This document shows positions 63,050 to 64,000 of a stretch of 64,000 bases of DNA, in pieces. Origin of the DNA: Agromyces sp. H66. Lineage in GTDB: Bacteria; Actinomycetota; Actinomycetes; Actinomycetales; Microbacteriaceae. A model generated the notes under the pieces. The model did not search any database. It had not been told where the DNA came from and worked only from the letters and a program-made list of their open reading frames with translations. The number at the start of each line of letters is the position of its first letter. Position 1 is the stretch's first letter. Both the position numbers and the translations under genes were made by a program. The stretch lies in contig NZ_SJZG01000001.1 in assembly GCF_004959775.1 (NCBI RefSeq), positions 186,001 through 250,000 on the forward strand, in the 5' to 3' direction.

Positions 63050-63508
63050 ATGGGTGTGAACACCACATCGAGACGCATCATCCTCTGGATACTGAACGCC
63101 ACGGCCGCGTTCGTCGGCATCTGGGCGCTCGTCTTCCCACGCGGATTCTCCGACGCCTTCCCCGGCTTCGGGTTCGCCGCATGGGTCGGGCACGACGGGC
63201 CGTACAACGAGCACCTCATCCGCGACGTCGGTGCCCTCTACCTCGCCCTGCTCGCCGCGGGCGTGGTCGCGGCCCTGCAACGGCGAGTGGATGCCGCGAT
63301 CGCCGTCGGCGCCGCCTGGCTCGTGTTCTCCGTGCCGCACCTCGGCTACCACGTCGCGCACCTGGAGGACCTCTCGGTGCTCGACGCCGTCGCCCAATCG
63401 GTCGCCCTCGCGGCGCCGATCGTCCTGAGCATCCCGTTGCTCGTCCCGGCTCGAGCCGCTCGAACCACCACCGCAGGAACCACGACAGAACTGGAGCACA
63501 CCCGATGA
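63050..63508 (+). CDS. DUF4345-like small membrane protein
   Basis: 152 residues with four membrane spans; LWILNATAAFVGIWALVFPRGF, NEHLIRDVGALYLALLAAGVV and FSVPHLGYHVAHLED are the recognisable parts (each quoted short of the full span). Family assignment is tentative. The ATG at 63050 is 4 nt after the predicted -10 element, so translation probably begins on a leaderless message, at this ATG or at the in-frame GTG 63056. ATGA overlap with the next gene. Confidence 0.65.
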   Translation: MGVNTTSRRIILWILNATAAFVGIWALVFPRGFSDAFPGFGFAAWVGHDGPYNEHLIRDVGALYLALLAAGVVAALQRRVDAAIAVGAAWLVFSVPHLGYHVAHLEDLSVLDAVAQSVALAAPIVLSIPLLVPARAARTTTAGTTTELEHTR

Positions 63509-64000
63509 AGATCGCCGTCGCCGGAGGAACCGGCACCGTTGGACGCCACGTCGTCGACGTCGTTCGCGAACGCGGCCACCACGCCGTCGTCCTCAGCCGC
63601 TCGACCGGGGTCGACCTCGTCGCCGGCGCCGGACTCGCCGAAGCGCTCGCAGGCATCGACGCCGTGATCGACGTCTCGTCGACGCAGACCCTGTCGGATG
63701 CCGAGTCCCGCGCGTTCTTCGGAGCGGTCACGCGGCACCTGCTCGACGCCGAGGCGGCCGCGGGCGTCGGCCACCACGTGGCGCTCTCGATCGTCGGCGT
63801 CGACCTCGCGCCCTACGGCTACTACGCCGGCAAGGTGCTGCAGGAGCAGCTCGTGGAGGCAGGGCCCGTGCCGTGGACGATCCTGCGTGCCGCCCAATTC
63901 CACGAGTTCTCGTCGCAGCTGCTGCAGCGCATGCGATTCGGCCCGCTCGTGGTGGTGCCCCGGATGCAGTCGCAGCCGGTGGCCGCGCGCGAGGTCGCCG
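63505..64000 (+). CDS. NmrA-like NAD(P)-binding oxidoreductase (3' end outside window)
   Basis: 165 codons are visible: MKIAVAGGTGTVGRHVVDVV is the atypical-SDR glycine motif, then GIDAVIDVSSTQTLSD, GHHVALSIVGVDLAPYGYY (with Y-x-x-x-K as YYAGK) and WTILRAAQFHEF. GGAG is 8 nt before the ATG, which overlaps the preceding stop. Oxidoreductases of this type are one of the three COE classes placed under ECF41 control, supporting dependence on the sigma factor at 62002. Confidence 0.85.
   Translation, partial: MKIAVAGGTGTVGRHVVDVVRERGHHAVVLSRSTGVDLVAGAGLAEALAGIDAVIDVSSTQTLSDAESRAFFGAVTRHLLDAEAAAGVGHHVALSIVGVDLAPYGYYAGKVLQEQLVEAGPVPWTILRAAQFHEFSSQLLQRMRFGPLVVVPRMQSQPVAAREVA

Overview
The window is high-GC (about 70%) DNA with GTG and ATG starts, frequent ATGA/TGATG stop-start overlaps and almost no non-coding space. 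Gene content (CUT1 sugar ABC transporter with two LacI regulators, ECF41 sigma factors, ABATE/CGNR protein, DUF2236 oxygenase, LigB-type ATP-dependent DNA ligase, DUF4287 protein) points to an actinomycete, most likely family Microbacteriaceae (Agromyces/Microbacterium-like). That placement is inference from gene style, not a database match. The window opens inside a clpC-type gene and closes inside an NmrA-type oxidoreductase gene.

Layout. 1-6.2 kb: clpC-type gene end; a carboxymuconolactone decarboxylase (CMD) plus ECF41 sigma factor unit behind a recognisable ECF41-type promoter; an XRE regulator; two membrane proteins of unknown function; a HigA antitoxin whose toxin is reduced to a short 3' remnant. 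6.3-26.6 kb: a carbohydrate-utilisation island. It has a LacI repressor divergent from a CUT1 ABC importer (lipoprotein plus two permeases, no ATPase) that continues into a ThuA-like gene and a Gfo/Idh/MocA oxidoreductase; a GH36 alpha-galactosidase divergent from a GH127 beta-L-arabinofuranosidase; and a second LacI divergent from an operon of Gfo/Idh/MocA, ThuA-like, Gfo/Idh/MocA, GH51 arabinofuranosidase and GH39. A GH95 enzyme faces it. A shared 14-bp operator (AGAGATCGATCTCT and close variants) links lacI 1, the ABC operon and the GH36/GH127 promoter. The island fits uptake and dismantling of arabinose-, galactose- and xylose-containing plant oligosaccharides, with sugar oxidoreductases probably taking part.

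26.6-40.2 kb: methyltransferase, large LuxR/AAA regulator divergent from two alpha/beta hydrolases and an NAD(P)-binding protein, SnoaL-like protein, decayed VapC, MBL-fold hydrolase, TetR plus glycosyltransferase pair, VOC protein, GyrI-like protein, NYN-like protein, DHFR-like reductase and DUF2236 oxygenase. 40.2-50 kb: serine hydrolase, then a 528-bp array of 66 in-phase octanucleotides just before an acetyltransferase gene, an MFS exporter/TetR pair with three palindromic operators, carboxylesterase, D-2-hydroxyacid dehydrogenase, DUF4287 protein, an ECF41 remnant, a conserved actinobacterial protein and a thioredoxin reductase-like enzyme.

50-64 kb: ACC deaminase behind a perfect palindrome; TfoX-like protein; an operon-like pair of sensor kinases (the first with a degenerate ATPase domain) followed by a NarL-type response regulator; membrane proteins; DNA ligase; DUF3806 protein; an MFS exporter gene with a one-base frameshift divergent from an ABATE/CGNR protein; and a second complete ECF41 gene divergent from a DUF4345-like/NmrA-like pair with an ECF41-type promoter at its start codon. 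I see no rRNA, tRNA, CRISPR array, insertion sequence or phage genes.
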